From Streptomyces sp. C10-9-1 (GTDB taxonomy: Bacteria; Actinomycetota; Actinomycetes; Streptomycetales; Streptomycetaceae): a DNA stretch of 64,000 nucleotides. The translations under genes and the position numbers were made by a program. Shown piece by piece: positions 35,463 through 43,337 of the stretch; position 1 is the first letter of the stretch; every line of letters begins with the position of its first letter. The notes beneath the pieces were generated by a model. It was not told the origin of the DNA. It was given only the letters and a program-made list of their open reading frames with translations, and did not search any database. The stretch covers positions 1 through 64,000 of the forward strand of contig NZ_JANHKP010000014.1 of assembly GCF_024497955.1 (NCBI RefSeq). Reading direction: 5' to 3'.

Positions 35463-36764
35463 ATGACTGACTGGCATGGGGGCCCCCGCCGCGGTGACGC
35501 CGGGGGCGGATGGACCGACGACGGCGGCGGCGACGGCCGCGGCTACGGGCGCGGCAGCGCCGGCGCCCAGCCCGAGAGCGCCCGTGTGATGCGCCACGTC
35601 CAGCGGCCCGCCCCGCCGCCCCGCCCGTCGGAGCCGCCGCAGCCGTCGGTGCCCCCGCAGCAGCGCGGACGCGCCCGGGAGGGCTACGACAGCGGCTACA
35701 ACACGGGCCAGGTCTACGGGACGCCGTCGGGCGGCGGGCGGGTCCCGCCGCAGGGCGGCGACCCCTCCCGGCGGCCCGGCCCGCCTCCGGACTGGCGGCG
35801 GCGGATCAAGATCGGTTCGATCGTCGCGCTGGTGGCCGTGCTCGGCACGACCGTCGGGACCTATCTCTGGGCGGACTCCAAGGTCCGCCGGGAGGTGGAC
35901 CTCTCCAAGGTCATCGAGCGGCCCGCGGAGGGCGACTGCACCACGTACCTGATCGTGGGCTCGGACAGCCGCGAGGGACTGTCCGCCGAGGAGAGGAAGA
36001 AGCTGCACACCGGCTCCGCCGAGGGCAAGCGCACCGACTCGATGATGGTCCTCGCCGCCTGCGGCAGCGGGAACACCATGATCTCCCTGCCCCGGGACTC
36101 CGACGTGGAGATACCGACCTTCGTGGGCTCCGAGTCGGGCAAGACCTTCCAGGGCACCGGCCGCCGGGTGAAGCTGAACGCCGCCTACGCCGAGGACGGC
36201 CCCGAACTGCTGGTGCGCACCGTGGAGCACAACACCGGCCTGCGGATCGACCACTACGCGGAGATCGGCTTCGCGGGCTTCGCGGGCATCGTCGACGCGC
36301 TCGGCGGTGTCGAGATGGACATCGAGAAGGGCTTCACGGACAAGAACTCCGGCGCGGACTTCGAAGCCGGGCGCCAGACTCTCGACGGGGAACAGGCCCT
36401 CGCCTTCGTCCGCACCCGGTACGCCTTCGCCGAGTCGGACCTGGCGCGGACGAAGAACCAGCAGAAGTTCCTGTCGGCCCTGGCCGGCCAGGCCGCGACC
36501 CCGGGCACGATCCTCAACCCGTTCAGGATCTACCCCGTGATGGGCGCGGGCCTGGACACCCTGATCGTCGACAAGGACATGTCCCTGTTCGACCTGGGGG
36601 AGATGTTCTTCGCCATGAAGGGCGTCACGGGCGGTGACGGCACCTCCATGAACATGCCGATCTCCGGTAGCCGCGGCGGGAACCTCGTCTGGGACAAGGA
36701 GAAGGTGCAACAGCTGGTGGAGCAGATCCGCAACGACGAGAAGGTCACCGTCACCGAGAACTGA
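35463..36764 (+). CDS. LCP family wall-polymer transferase 5
   Basis: 433 aa. A long Gly/Pro/Arg-rich cytoplasmic tail (~115 residues) precedes a transmembrane helix (IGSIVALVAVLGTTVGTYLW) and the LCP domain: GSDSREGLSAEERKK, the intact R-x-D as RTDSMMV, LPRDSDVEIP, KLNAAYAEDG, EIGFAGFAGIVDALGGVEMD (Gly replaces the usual Asp before Phe), FVRTRYAF and RTKNQQKF. No LytR_C domain. The start is the ATG of MTDWHGG with no Shine-Dalgarno sequence; CACACT 7 nt upstream may be the -10 of a leaderless mRNA. A 21-bp terminator lies downstream. Confidence 0.92.
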   Translation: MTDWHGGPRRGDAGGGWTDDGGGDGRGYGRGSAGAQPESARVMRHVQRPAPPPRPSEPPQPSVPPQQRGRAREGYDSGYNTGQVYGTPSGGGRVPPQGGDPSRRPGPPPDWRRRIKIGSIVALVAVLGTTVGTYLWADSKVRREVDLSKVIERPAEGDCTTYLIVGSDSREGLSAEERKKLHTGSAEGKRTDSMMVLAACGSGNTMISLPRDSDVEIPTFVGSESGKTFQGTGRRVKLNAAYAEDGPELLVRTVEHNTGLRIDHYAEIGFAGFAGIVDALGGVEMDIEKGFTDKNSGADFEAGRQTLDGEQALAFVRTRYAFAESDLARTKNQQKFLSALAGQAATPGTILNPFRIYPVMGAGLDTLIVDKDMSLFDLGEMFFAMKGVTGGDGTSMNMPISGSRGGNLVWDKEKVQQLVEQIRNDEKVTVTEN

Positions 36765-36816
36765 CGGGGCCGCCGCCAGGGGCCCGCCCTGGGTCCGCAC
36801 CTCCGCCCCGGCCTCG

Positions 36817-36951
36817 GTGACGGCCCGGACGTACTCCTGCGTGCCCGGGCTGTGGCGGGCTGTGTGCCGCTACCGGGTCCTGGTCTTCCAGTCCGGGCAG
36901 TTCGTCAGCCACGGCGACGGCGGCCATGTGACCTTCCGCCGCTCCCGGTGA
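36817..36951 (+). CDS. Possible small protein or gene remnant
   Basis: 44-codon frame (GTG to TGA) just downstream of LCP gene 5, encoding a basic peptide with the core YRVLVFQSGQFVSHGDGGHVTF. 42 of 44 codons end in G or C, the same as real genes here, and the bias continues upstream of the GTG to the LCP stop. No ribosome binding site is visible. It may be the 3' end of a decayed gene, a small protein coupled to LCP5, or chance in GC-rich DNA. I recognise no family. Confidence 0.25.
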   Translation: MTARTYSCVPGLWRAVCRYRVLVFQSGQFVSHGDGGHVTFRRSR

Positions 36952-36966
36952 GGGAGCCTCCCACCG

Positions 36967-37013
36967 CGCGCCGTGCCCCGGCGATCCCTTCCGGATCGCC
37001 GGGGCACGGCGCG
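36967..37013. terminator. Strong bidirectional terminator
   Basis: Perfect 21-bp stem (36967-36987/36993-37013) with a 5-nt CTTCC loop, between the convergent LCP gene 5 and the lectin gene. Confidence 0.85.
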
Positions 37014-37044
37014 TGCGCCGCGTTCCGTGGCGCGGGCGCGCCCG

Positions 37045-38166
37045 TCAGGAGCAGGAGGTGAACTCCGGTGCGGTGTTGGCGCTGTAGACGGTGGCGCCGC
37101 CGCCCGGGGCGTCCTTCACCGGCACGGTGACGGTGTCCTCGGCCTGCCAGGGGAAGCCCTGGGCGTCGAAGGTCCAGGTGCCGGTGACCTGGCGGGCGAG
37201 CAGCGACAGGGTGACCCATCCGTACTGGGACGGGGGCACGGAGACCTGGATGCCGTTGCCGACCGAGCTGGAGCCCTGCCAGACGTTGCTGAAGGTCAGC
37301 TGGGTGCCCACCGTCGCCTGGAGGGCGGGGGCCGTGCCCGCGGTGAGGCTGGAGGACAGCGTGGTCCCGATGGAGCTGGACCAGCCGGTCGTCTCGGTCA
37401 CGGAGAAGGTCTGCTGGGCGGTGGAGGCGGTGTTGTTGAACCAGACCGGGGAGGCGCACACCGTCGGCAGGGGTGCGGCCGGTGCCTCGTGCCGCACGCT
37501 CCACGAGCAGCTCGACGGGTTCTGCTGGCACATCCGGGCGCCGCGGTCGACGGCGAGGTCGAAGGCGGCGGGCGAGGTGGTCGACCAGCGCTGGTTGGGA
37601 CGCCCGTGGCAGGTGGACCGGCCGGTCCAGGCGTCGTCGTACTGGGCGTCGGCGACGAGGTCGAGGCAGGAACCGTCGCTCTGGTTGCGGATCATGAAGG
37701 CCTCGTGCGATCCGGCGACCGGCTGGAAGTACCACTTCTGGCCGGCCTGGTTGCGGCAGGTCTGCTGCCGCAGGGCGGGCCAGCCGAGGGTGATGCACTT
37801 TCCGGTCGCGTCGTTGGCGATGGCGAAGGTGGACTCCACCGGATCGACCCTCAGGGTCCACGACTGGTGGTAGCCGGGCGCGGAGTTGGTGACGATGAAG
37901 GCTCCGTCGCCGGTGGAGCCGTTCTGCACGTCGAGGTTGCGGCCGTTGCTGACGGAGGTGAGCGGGATGCAGGCCAGCGGCGGCGAGCAGGCGGATGCCG
38001 CGGCCGGGGCCTCCTCGGCGGGCGGGGCGGCGGCGGCCGGGACGGCCAGCAGCCCGAGGACGACGCCGCAGACCGCCAGGGCGGCGGCGAGCAGGCGGGG
38101 CACGGCGCGTAAGCCGGCCGCGGGCGCTGCGGTGCGGGGTCCGGCAGGGAACGGGCGAGGTGTCAC
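37045..38166 (-). CDS. Secreted ricin-type lectin protein with aerolysin/ETX-like C-terminal region
   Basis: 373 aa from a GTG with AGGAAGG 7 nt upstream. The first ~47 residues form a long signal peptide (basic start, then LLAAALAVCGVVLGLLAVPAAAA). Residues ~60-200 are a ricin B-type carbohydrate-binding domain with Q-x-W-like signatures (QSWTL, QKWYF, NQRWS) and several paired Cys. Residues ~235-373 are Ser/Thr-rich alternating strands (TASTAQQTFSVTETTGWSSS, TLSSSLTAG, GIQVSVPPSQYGWVTL), the pattern of beta-pore-forming proteins of the aerolysin/ETX-MTX2 group. That assignment is by eye. The likely role is binding a sugar-coated target outside the cell. It lies 75 bp downstream of a secreted esterase and is possibly co-transcribed with it. 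Confidence 0.75.
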   Translation of the reverse strand: MTPRPFPAGPRTAAPAAGLRAVPRLLAAALAVCGVVLGLLAVPAAAAPPAEEAPAAASACSPPLACIPLTSVSNGRNLDVQNGSTGDGAFIVTNSAPGYHQSWTLRVDPVESTFAIANDATGKCITLGWPALRQQTCRNQAGQKWYFQPVAGSHEAFMIRNQSDGSCLDLVADAQYDDAWTGRSTCHGRPNQRWSTTSPAAFDLAVDRGARMCQQNPSSCSWSVRHEAPAAPLPTVCASPVWFNNTASTAQQTFSVTETTGWSSSIGTTLSSSLTAGTAPALQATVGTQLTFSNVWQGSSSVGNGIQVSVPPSQYGWVTLSLLARQVTGTWTFDAQGFPWQAEDTVTVPVKDAPGGGATVYSANTAPEFTSCS

Positions 38167-38241
38167 TGAGGGGCCTTCCTCTCGGGTCGGTACGCGGTTT
38201 CGCGTCGTGCGTGGTCTCTGCTCGGCCGGGGTGCGCGCCGC

Positions 38242-39393
38242 TCAGCCGGCGGCGAACTCCGCCTCCAGCCGGGGGACGTAGTCCACGAGGTCCTGCGCCC
38301 AGCAGCCGGTGTTGTGGCCGCCGTCGCAGTGCTCGCCCCAGCCCGTTCCGTCGCCGTAGGCCACGTAGTGCAGCGGGATGCCGAGCGCGTCCAGGCGTTC
38401 CTTGGTGTGCTGCGCGGCCGAGGCGCCCCAGAACTCCATCTCGCCCGGGTCGCCGCGGCCGTCACCGGCGTAGACGGCGATGCCGGTGTCGGCCAGCCGG
38501 TCCATGTGGGCGATGGGGTCGGCCTCGTTCCACAACCGGTCCGCGCCGAGGACCGGGTACGGGGACCCGAAGAGGGCGTCGCTGGAGACCGCCGGCCCGA
38601 AGTCGTGCCCGCAGGTGGGCCAGGAACTCCCCCCGCACAGCGGTGCGCCCACGTTGGTGAGCGTGGCGACGACCGCGGCCCGGATGACGGCGTGGCCGCG
38701 CGAGAGTTCGTTCGCCCCGGAGAAGGTGGCCACATGGCCGAAGAGTCCGGGGTGGCGCTGGGCGTAGTGCAGGGCGCCGAAGCCGCCCATCGAGATCCCG
38801 GCGACGGCGCGCTTGCCCCGCTCCCGCACGGTCCGGAGGTTGGCGTCGACGAACGGGAGGACCTGCTCGACGTGGAAGGTCTCCCAGCGCTGCGCGCCCG
38901 CGGCGGTGTCCTGGTCCCGCCAGTCCGCGTACCAGCCGCGGCGGCCGCCGTCCGGGATCACGGTGATCATCGAACGCGCCGCGGTCAGCGCCGGGTAGGC
39001 CAACGCGGGGTTGCCGGGGTCGTCGGACGCTCCGTGCAGGAAGTACAGGACGGGGTAGCGCCGTTCGGGTGCGTCGGCGTAGCCCTCCGGCAGCAGGATC
39101 CTGATGCGGTGCTCACCGGCGACCTCCGGGGTGGTCACGGTGATCACGAAGTTGGTGTCGGTGCCCGTCGCGGGGGCGGTCTGGGTGAGTCCGAAGCCGT
39201 CGTGCAGCTCGGGCGGGTCCGCCGCGGCGGAAGGGGGTGACGCGCCCAGCAGCGGTACGGCGGCGAGCGTCAGTGCCGAAGCCGCGGTCCCCGCGCGCCG
39301 CAGCGACCCGGCTAGCAGGGCGGCCGCGCGGCGTCGTAACGCTCCGGTGGGTGCGGCCTGTCCGGGGGCCGTGGTCCGGGTTCGGGATGCCAT
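38242..39393 (-). CDS. Secreted esterase (esterase D / antigen 85-like alpha/beta hydrolase)
   Basis: 383 aa. Residues 1-58 form an Arg-rich leader with a hydrophobic core ending near SAAADPPE, a probable Sec or Tat signal (RRAAALLAGSLRRAG is not a clean twin-Arg motif). The mature part is an alpha/beta hydrolase of the esterase D/mycolyltransferase family: YPVLYFLHGASDDPGN (oxyanion), the nucleophile elbow GISMGGFGALHYAQ, an acid in GDGRGDPGE, and His in HCDGGHNTGCW near the C-terminus. It is extracellular; the ester substrate is unknown. The lectin gene follows at 75 bp. Confidence 0.85.
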   Translation of the reverse strand: MASRTRTTAPGQAAPTGALRRRAAALLAGSLRRAGTAASALTLAAVPLLGASPPSAAADPPELHDGFGLTQTAPATGTDTNFVITVTTPEVAGEHRIRILLPEGYADAPERRYPVLYFLHGASDDPGNPALAYPALTAARSMITVIPDGGRRGWYADWRDQDTAAGAQRWETFHVEQVLPFVDANLRTVRERGKRAVAGISMGGFGALHYAQRHPGLFGHVATFSGANELSRGHAVIRAAVVATLTNVGAPLCGGSSWPTCGHDFGPAVSSDALFGSPYPVLGADRLWNEADPIAHMDRLADTGIAVYAGDGRGDPGEMEFWGASAAQHTKERLDALGIPLHYVAYGDGTGWGEHCDGGHNTGCWAQDLVDYVPRLEAEFAAG

Positions 39394-39581
39394 GGTCCGA
39401 GTGTGGAGCCGACGGATGACTTTGTAGAGGCGATTTCTAGAAAACTTTCCGCTTCACCGGTCGGGCCCCTGACGCACACCCACCCGCGCACGACGGCGGC
39501 GAATCCAGGTCCCCCGAACCGCCCACCCCTGCGAAGCGCCCCGCGAAGCGGGCGGCCGGGCCCTCACACCACGGGAGACCA
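39394..39581. other. Gene-free spacer upstream of the gene remnants
   Basis: About 190 bp between the esterase start and the dihydrofolate reductase-family remnant. It is locally AT-richer near 39415-39450, fitting an esterase promoter region, but no clear boxes were found. Confidence 0.4.
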
Positions 39582-39683
39582 GCCGCACGAAGGATCGTCG
39601 CGCACTTCTTCCTCTCGCTCGACGGAGCGGCGGAGGCGCCCCACCTCGGTCGGGCCCGCACCACCCGCAAGGGTGAGCTGACA
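39582..39683 (+). pseudogene. Remnant of a dihydrofolate reductase/RibD-family gene
   Basis: In one frame this stretch reads RRIVAHFFLSLDGAAEAP, which closely resembles the extreme N-terminus of actinobacterial dihydrofolate reductase (RibD C-terminal)-family proteins. The start codon is missing, and the similarity stops after ~20 residues, where sequence from an unrelated gene begins. I read it as the 5' stub left by a deletion. Identification is by recognition of a short motif only. Confidence 0.45.
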
Positions 39684-40209
39684 CCGTTCCTGGCCGTCCC
39701 TCACCTCGCGGCCGCTCGTCGCCGGTCCGCACAACATTCCGGTCATCCGGGACGTGGCGGAGGCCCGCAAGGACCTCGCGCTCGCCACGCTCTCCGCCAT
39801 CACGCACGCCGGCGATCCGGCCATCGGTGCCATACTGAAAACGCTGTCCGCCGCTCTCCGGGACGCTCCGGAGGGCATCGTCGAACCCATCGTCGAACTG
39901 ACCGCACAGGGCCTGGGCAACCGCCCGGCCGCAGAGCAGTGGAGGAACCTGGTGGCCGTGGACCTCTCCTTCTACACCTCCCCCCTCTCCGAAGAGATCC
40001 GCGACGAAGGCCGCGTGGAAGGCCGCGCGGAGGGCCGCGTGGAAGGCCGCGCGGAAAGTCTCCTGACCGTCCTGGAACTGCGCGGGGTCCGCCTCACTCC
40101 CGAGGCCCGCGAACGCATCGACGCCTGCCGCGACGCCGAGACCCTGCGCACCTGGCTCACCCGTGCCATGACCGCCGACTCCTCGGAGGACGTCTTCACG
40201 GAGGAGTAG
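39682..40209 (+). pseudogene. 3' remnant of an Rpn-like (PD-(D/E)XK) family gene
   Basis: Just after an in-frame TGA at 39679 the frame encodes LTSRPLVAGPHNIPVIRDVAEARKDLALATLSAITHA and continues to TAG 40209 (open from GTG 39754, 151 aa). In memory this matches the C-terminal half of a multicopy Streptomyces family whose N-terminal half is an Rpn/PD-(D/E)XK nuclease-like domain; that half is absent here. The tail contains two perfect 24-bp tandem copies (40009-40056) encoding GRVEGRAE, as in the variable coiled region of the family. A truncated product could still be made, but there is no ribosome binding site before the GTG. Confidence 0.6.
40009..40056 (+). repeat. 24-bp tandem duplication in the Rpn-like remnant
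   Basis: Two adjacent copies (40009-40032 and 40033-40056) differ only at the last base. Each encodes GRVEGRAE. Confidence 0.85.
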
Positions 40210-40435
40210 CGCCCGCCCCGCAGGCCGGCACCGCCCGGCGTGCTCCCCGCGGAGCGCCCCGGCCCCCCTCCGCCCGTGTCCCGACGGCCCACCCGCCCCA
40301 GACACCCGCGCCGACCAGCGCGAGCAGGTCGCCCAGGGAGGGCCCCTGCACACAGCGTCCGGGCGCGGGCGACCCGCCCTCGCGGAGCGCCCCGCCCGCC
40401 GGGGGCGCGCCGGGCCGACCGGCCACCACCGCGAC

Positions 40436-41143
40436 CTACGCGCGCTCGCGCGCGTGGGCCACGGCGCTGGGGGCGAAGCGGCCGACGATCGCCGGGGCCT
40501 CCCGGACGAGCGAGTCGTCGGTGAGCGCCTCCACCATGAACAGCGCGAAGTCCACACGGCGCGTCAGATCGCTGGCCAGTACCGGGTCCCCCACGTGCCG
40601 GCTCCAGACCGGGAGCCCCTGGCTCTCGCCCTCCTCCAGGGAGCTGCCGCGCACCACGGTCCACCGGGTGTCGCTGGCGAACACCCGGTCGCACGCCTCC
40701 ACCTGGTCGTCGATCTCGACCAGCCGGAGCGCCTTGCCGACCCAGGCGGAGGCGCGGACCCCGGCACGGAAGAGGCGCGAGTAGTGGTCCTTGCCGTCGC
40801 GCGTGATATGCCAGCCGCAGGAGAACACCAGCCGCGCGCCGGGGCGCGCGTGGTCGAGCACCGCCTGGGCCGTCCCGGAGGAGTACTGGCGCACCCCCCA
40901 GGGGACGAGCACGGTCAGGACCCCGTCGCAGCCCTCGACCGCCCGGCGGATGACCTCGGGGTCGTTCGTGTCACCGGGGACGACGGTCATCCGGCCCTCG
41001 AACGCGGCGAGCTTCGGCACGCTCTTCTCCCGGCACACGCCGACGACCTCGTAGCCGCGGTCCAGCGCGTGCTGGACCATGTACTGCCCGAGCTTCCCCG
41101 AAGCTCCGACGATGCAGACCTTCTTCACACGATTCGCGTCCAT
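40436..41143 (-). CDS. NAD(P)-binding (atypical SDR/NmrA-like) protein
   Basis: 235 aa. Rossmann fold at the N-terminus: KKVCIVGASGKLGQYMVQHAL (G-x-x-G-x-x-G) followed by an acidic/basic strand end (VVGVCREKS). No Tyr-x3-Lys pair is evident, so it belongs with atypical short-chain dehydrogenases/NmrA-like proteins that act as reductases or redox sensors. The start is the ATG of MDANRVKKV with GAGGGG upstream. It diverges from a TetR regulator across two perfect inverted repeats and is almost certainly its target. Substrate unknown. Confidence 0.82.
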   Translation of the reverse strand: MDANRVKKVCIVGASGKLGQYMVQHALDRGYEVVGVCREKSVPKLAAFEGRMTVVPGDTNDPEVIRRAVEGCDGVLTVLVPWGVRQYSSGTAQAVLDHARPGARLVFSCGWHITRDGKDHYSRLFRAGVRASAWVGKALRLVEIDDQVEACDRVFASDTRWTVVRGSSLEEGESQGLPVWSRHVGDPVLASDLTRRVDFALFMVEALTDDSLVREAPAIVGRFAPSAVAHARERA

Positions 41144-41169
41144 GACACAGCCCCTCACCGGTACAGCAA

Positions 41170-41184
41170 CCTTACCTTGTAAGG
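41170..41184. promoter_or_regulatory. TetR operator site 1
   Basis: Perfect inverted repeat CCTTAC-CTT-GTAAGG in the intergenic region between the NAD(P)-binding gene and the TetR gene. Confidence 0.7.
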
Positions 41185-41191
41185 CAAGGTA

Positions 41192-41208
41192 GCCTTATGG
41201 CGTAAGGC
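41192..41208. promoter_or_regulatory. TetR operator site 2
   Basis: Perfect inverted repeat GCCTTA-TGGCG-TAAGGC. Its centre is 23 bp from that of site 1, roughly two helical turns, on the TetR side. Confidence 0.7.
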
Positions 41209-41235
41209 AGTCAAGGAAGCGAAGAGGGAGGGCGC

Positions 41236-41922
41236 ATGCCCGAGGGAGGGAAAGGCGGTCGCCGCAAGGCGTCCACCCGCACCCCGCTCAGCCGCGAGCG
41301 GGTGATCCGCGCGGCGGTCGCGGTGGCGGACGAGAAGGGCTCCGCGGCCCTCACCATGCGGGCCGTCGCGGCGCCGCTGGGGGTCGAGGCGATGTCGCTC
41401 TACCACCACGTCGCCGGAAGGGACGACATCCTCGACGGCATGGTGGACGCCGTGTTCGAGGAGATCGACCTGCCACCGCGCGACACGGACTGGAAGAGCG
41501 CCCTGCGCCACCGGACGGACTCCGCGCGCGCGGCGCTGCGACGGCACCCCTGGGCCGTCGGCCTCATGGACTCCCGCAGCCGCCCCGGCCCCGCGACGCT
41601 GCGGCACCACGACGCCGTCCTCGGCACCCTGCGCGCCGGGGGCTTCTCGGTCCCCATGGCGGCGCACGCCGTCTCACTGGTGGACAGCTACCTGTACGGC
41701 TTCGTGATGCAGGAGCTGAGCCTGCCGTTCACGAACCCGGACGAGCTGGACGACGTCGCGAGCGGGATCCTCCGCGAGATGCCCGCCGACACCTACCCGC
41801 ACCTCACCGAACTGGCCACCGAGCACGCCCTGAAGCCCGGCTACTCCTACGGGGACGAGTTCACCTTCGGCCTCGCCCTGATCCTCGACGCCCTCCACCC
41901 GGACGAGCCGGGGAGCGCCTGA
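41236..41922 (+). CDS. TetR family transcriptional regulator
   Basis: 228 aa. The N-terminal helix-turn-helix is RERVIRAAVAVADEKGSAALTMRAVAAPLGVEAMSLYHHVAGRDDILDGMVDAVF (shown in parts: ALTMRAVAAPLGV, then SLYHHVAGRDDIL). The C-terminal ligand-binding domain resembles TetR_C (HPWAVGLMDSR, VDSYLYGFVMQEL). AGGGAGGGC precedes the ATG. It sits divergently from an NAD(P)-binding protein, with two operators in the 92-bp gap, the standard layout for an autoregulated repressor of a detoxification or redox enzyme. Inducer unknown. Confidence 0.92.
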   Translation: MPEGGKGGRRKASTRTPLSRERVIRAAVAVADEKGSAALTMRAVAAPLGVEAMSLYHHVAGRDDILDGMVDAVFEEIDLPPRDTDWKSALRHRTDSARAALRRHPWAVGLMDSRSRPGPATLRHHDAVLGTLRAGGFSVPMAAHAVSLVDSYLYGFVMQELSLPFTNPDELDDVASGILREMPADTYPHLTELATEHALKPGYSYGDEFTFGLALILDALHPDEPGSA

Positions 41923-42045
41923 ACCGGCACCCGCGACCGGGGGCCGCGCCACCCGCGCCACCCTGCGGGCTCGACCGGGACCGGAGCGCCGGTTGCGGCG
42001 GGCCGGAGCCCGGGAACGAGGCGGCGGGCCGGCCGACCCGCAGCA

Positions 42046-42102
42046 CGGCGCCCACGACGACAGCCCCCGGCGTGACGCCGGGGGCTGTCGTCGTGGGCGC
42101 CG
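42046..42102. terminator. 27-bp perfect hairpin between convergent genes
   Basis: Left arm 42046-42072, right arm 42076-42102, 3-nt loop TGA, no mismatch. It lies between the TetR gene and the acyl-CoA dehydrogenase gene. Confidence 0.85.
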
Positions 42103-42145
42103 GTTGGCGGCCGCTTCCCGGCCGTGTCCGACTGCAAGAACCCTG

Positions 42146-43303
42146 CTACGGCAGGTTCCTCGCCATCACGATCCGCTGGACCTGGTTCGTGCCCTCGTAG
42201 ATCTGCGTGATCTTGGCGTCGCGCATCATGCGCTCCACCGGGTAGTCGCGGGTGTAGCCGTAGCCGCCCAGGAGCTGGACCGCGTCGGTGGTGACCTCCA
42301 TGGCCACGTCGGAGGCGAAGCACTTGGCCGCGGCGCCCTGGAAGGTGAGGTCGGAGTCACCCCGCTCGGACTTGGCCGCCGCCGCGTAGGTGAGCTGACG
42401 TGCCGCCTCGATCTTCATGGCCATGTCCGCGAGCATGAACTGGACGCCCTGGAAGTCGGCGATCGGCTTGCCGAACTGCTTGCGCTCCTGGACGTAGCCC
42501 TTGGCGTAGTCGAGGGCGCCCTGGGCGATGCCGAGCGCCTGGGCCGCGATGGTGATGCGGGTGTGGTCCAGGGTCTTCATCGCCGTCGCGAAGCCCGTGC
42601 CCTCCTCGCCGATCATGCGGTCGGCGGGAATGCGGACGTTGTCGAGGTAGACCTCGCGGGTCGGGGAGCCCTTGATGCCGAGCTTCCGCTCCGGAGCCCC
42701 GAAGGACACGCCCTCGTCGCCCTTCTCGACGACGAAGGCCGAGATGCCCTTGGAGCGCTTGTCCGGGTCGGTGACGGCCATGACCGTGTAGAACTCGGAG
42801 ACGCCCGCGTTGGTGATCCAGCGCTTCACGCCGTTCAGGACGTAGTGGTCGCCGTCACGCACGGCCTTGGTCTTCATGCCCGCCGCGTCGGAGCCCGCGT
42901 CCGGCTCGGAGAGGCAGTAGGAGAACATGGCGTCGCCCTTGGCGAGCGGCGTCATGTACCTGGCCTTGAGGGCCTCGGAGCCGGAGAGGATCACCGGGAG
43001 CGAGCCCAGCTTGTTGACGGCCGGGATCAGGGAGGAGGACGCGCAGACCCGGGCGACCTCCTCGATGACGATCACGGTGGCGAGGGCGTCGGCACCCGCG
43101 CCGCCGTAGGTCTCCGGCACATGGACGGCGTGCAGGTCGGAGGTGACGAGGGCGTCCAGGGCCTCCTGCGGGAAGCGGGCCTCCTCGTCCACGGCCGCGG
43201 CATGGGGCGCGATCTTCGCCTCGGCCAGGGAGCGGACCGTCTCGCGGAGCATGTCGTGCTCTTCGGACGGGCGGTACAGATCGAAGTCGGCCGATCCTGC
43301 CAA
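42146..43303 (-). CDS. Acyl-CoA dehydrogenase
   Basis: 385 aa from a TTG with GGAG 9 nt upstream; no ATG or GTG lies near. It is a flavin-dependent enzyme of beta-oxidation or branched-chain degradation that forms the 2,3-double bond of acyl-CoA. Signatures: YCLSEPDAGSDAAGMKTKA and KRWITNAGVSEFYTVMA (residues ~120-170, FAD and substrate), GYGYTRDYPVERMMRDAKI, and the C-terminal YEGTNQVQRIVMARNL carrying the conserved Glu position. It corresponds by context to fadE25 (Rv3274c) of M. tuberculosis. A TAAC-TACC-GTTA inverted repeat lies upstream at 43326-43337. Confidence 0.95.
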   Translation of the reverse strand: MAGSADFDLYRPSEEHDMLRETVRSLAEAKIAPHAAAVDEEARFPQEALDALVTSDLHAVHVPETYGGAGADALATVIVIEEVARVCASSSLIPAVNKLGSLPVILSGSEALKARYMTPLAKGDAMFSYCLSEPDAGSDAAGMKTKAVRDGDHYVLNGVKRWITNAGVSEFYTVMAVTDPDKRSKGISAFVVEKGDEGVSFGAPERKLGIKGSPTREVYLDNVRIPADRMIGEEGTGFATAMKTLDHTRITIAAQALGIAQGALDYAKGYVQERKQFGKPIADFQGVQFMLADMAMKIEAARQLTYAAAAKSERGDSDLTFQGAAAKCFASDVAMEVTTDAVQLLGGYGYTRDYPVERMMRDAKITQIYEGTNQVQRIVMARNLP

Positions 43304-43325
43304 GGTCTCTCACTCCCCAAGCTGC

Positions 43326-43337
43326 TAACTACCGTTA
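43326..43337. promoter_or_regulatory. Possible operator upstream of acyl-CoA dehydrogenase
   Basis: Inverted repeat TAAC-TACC-GTTA, 22 bp upstream of the TTG start. A possible -10, TAAAAT on the minus strand (43347-43352), lies just upstream, so a bound protein would block transcription. No -35 was found. Confidence 0.35.
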
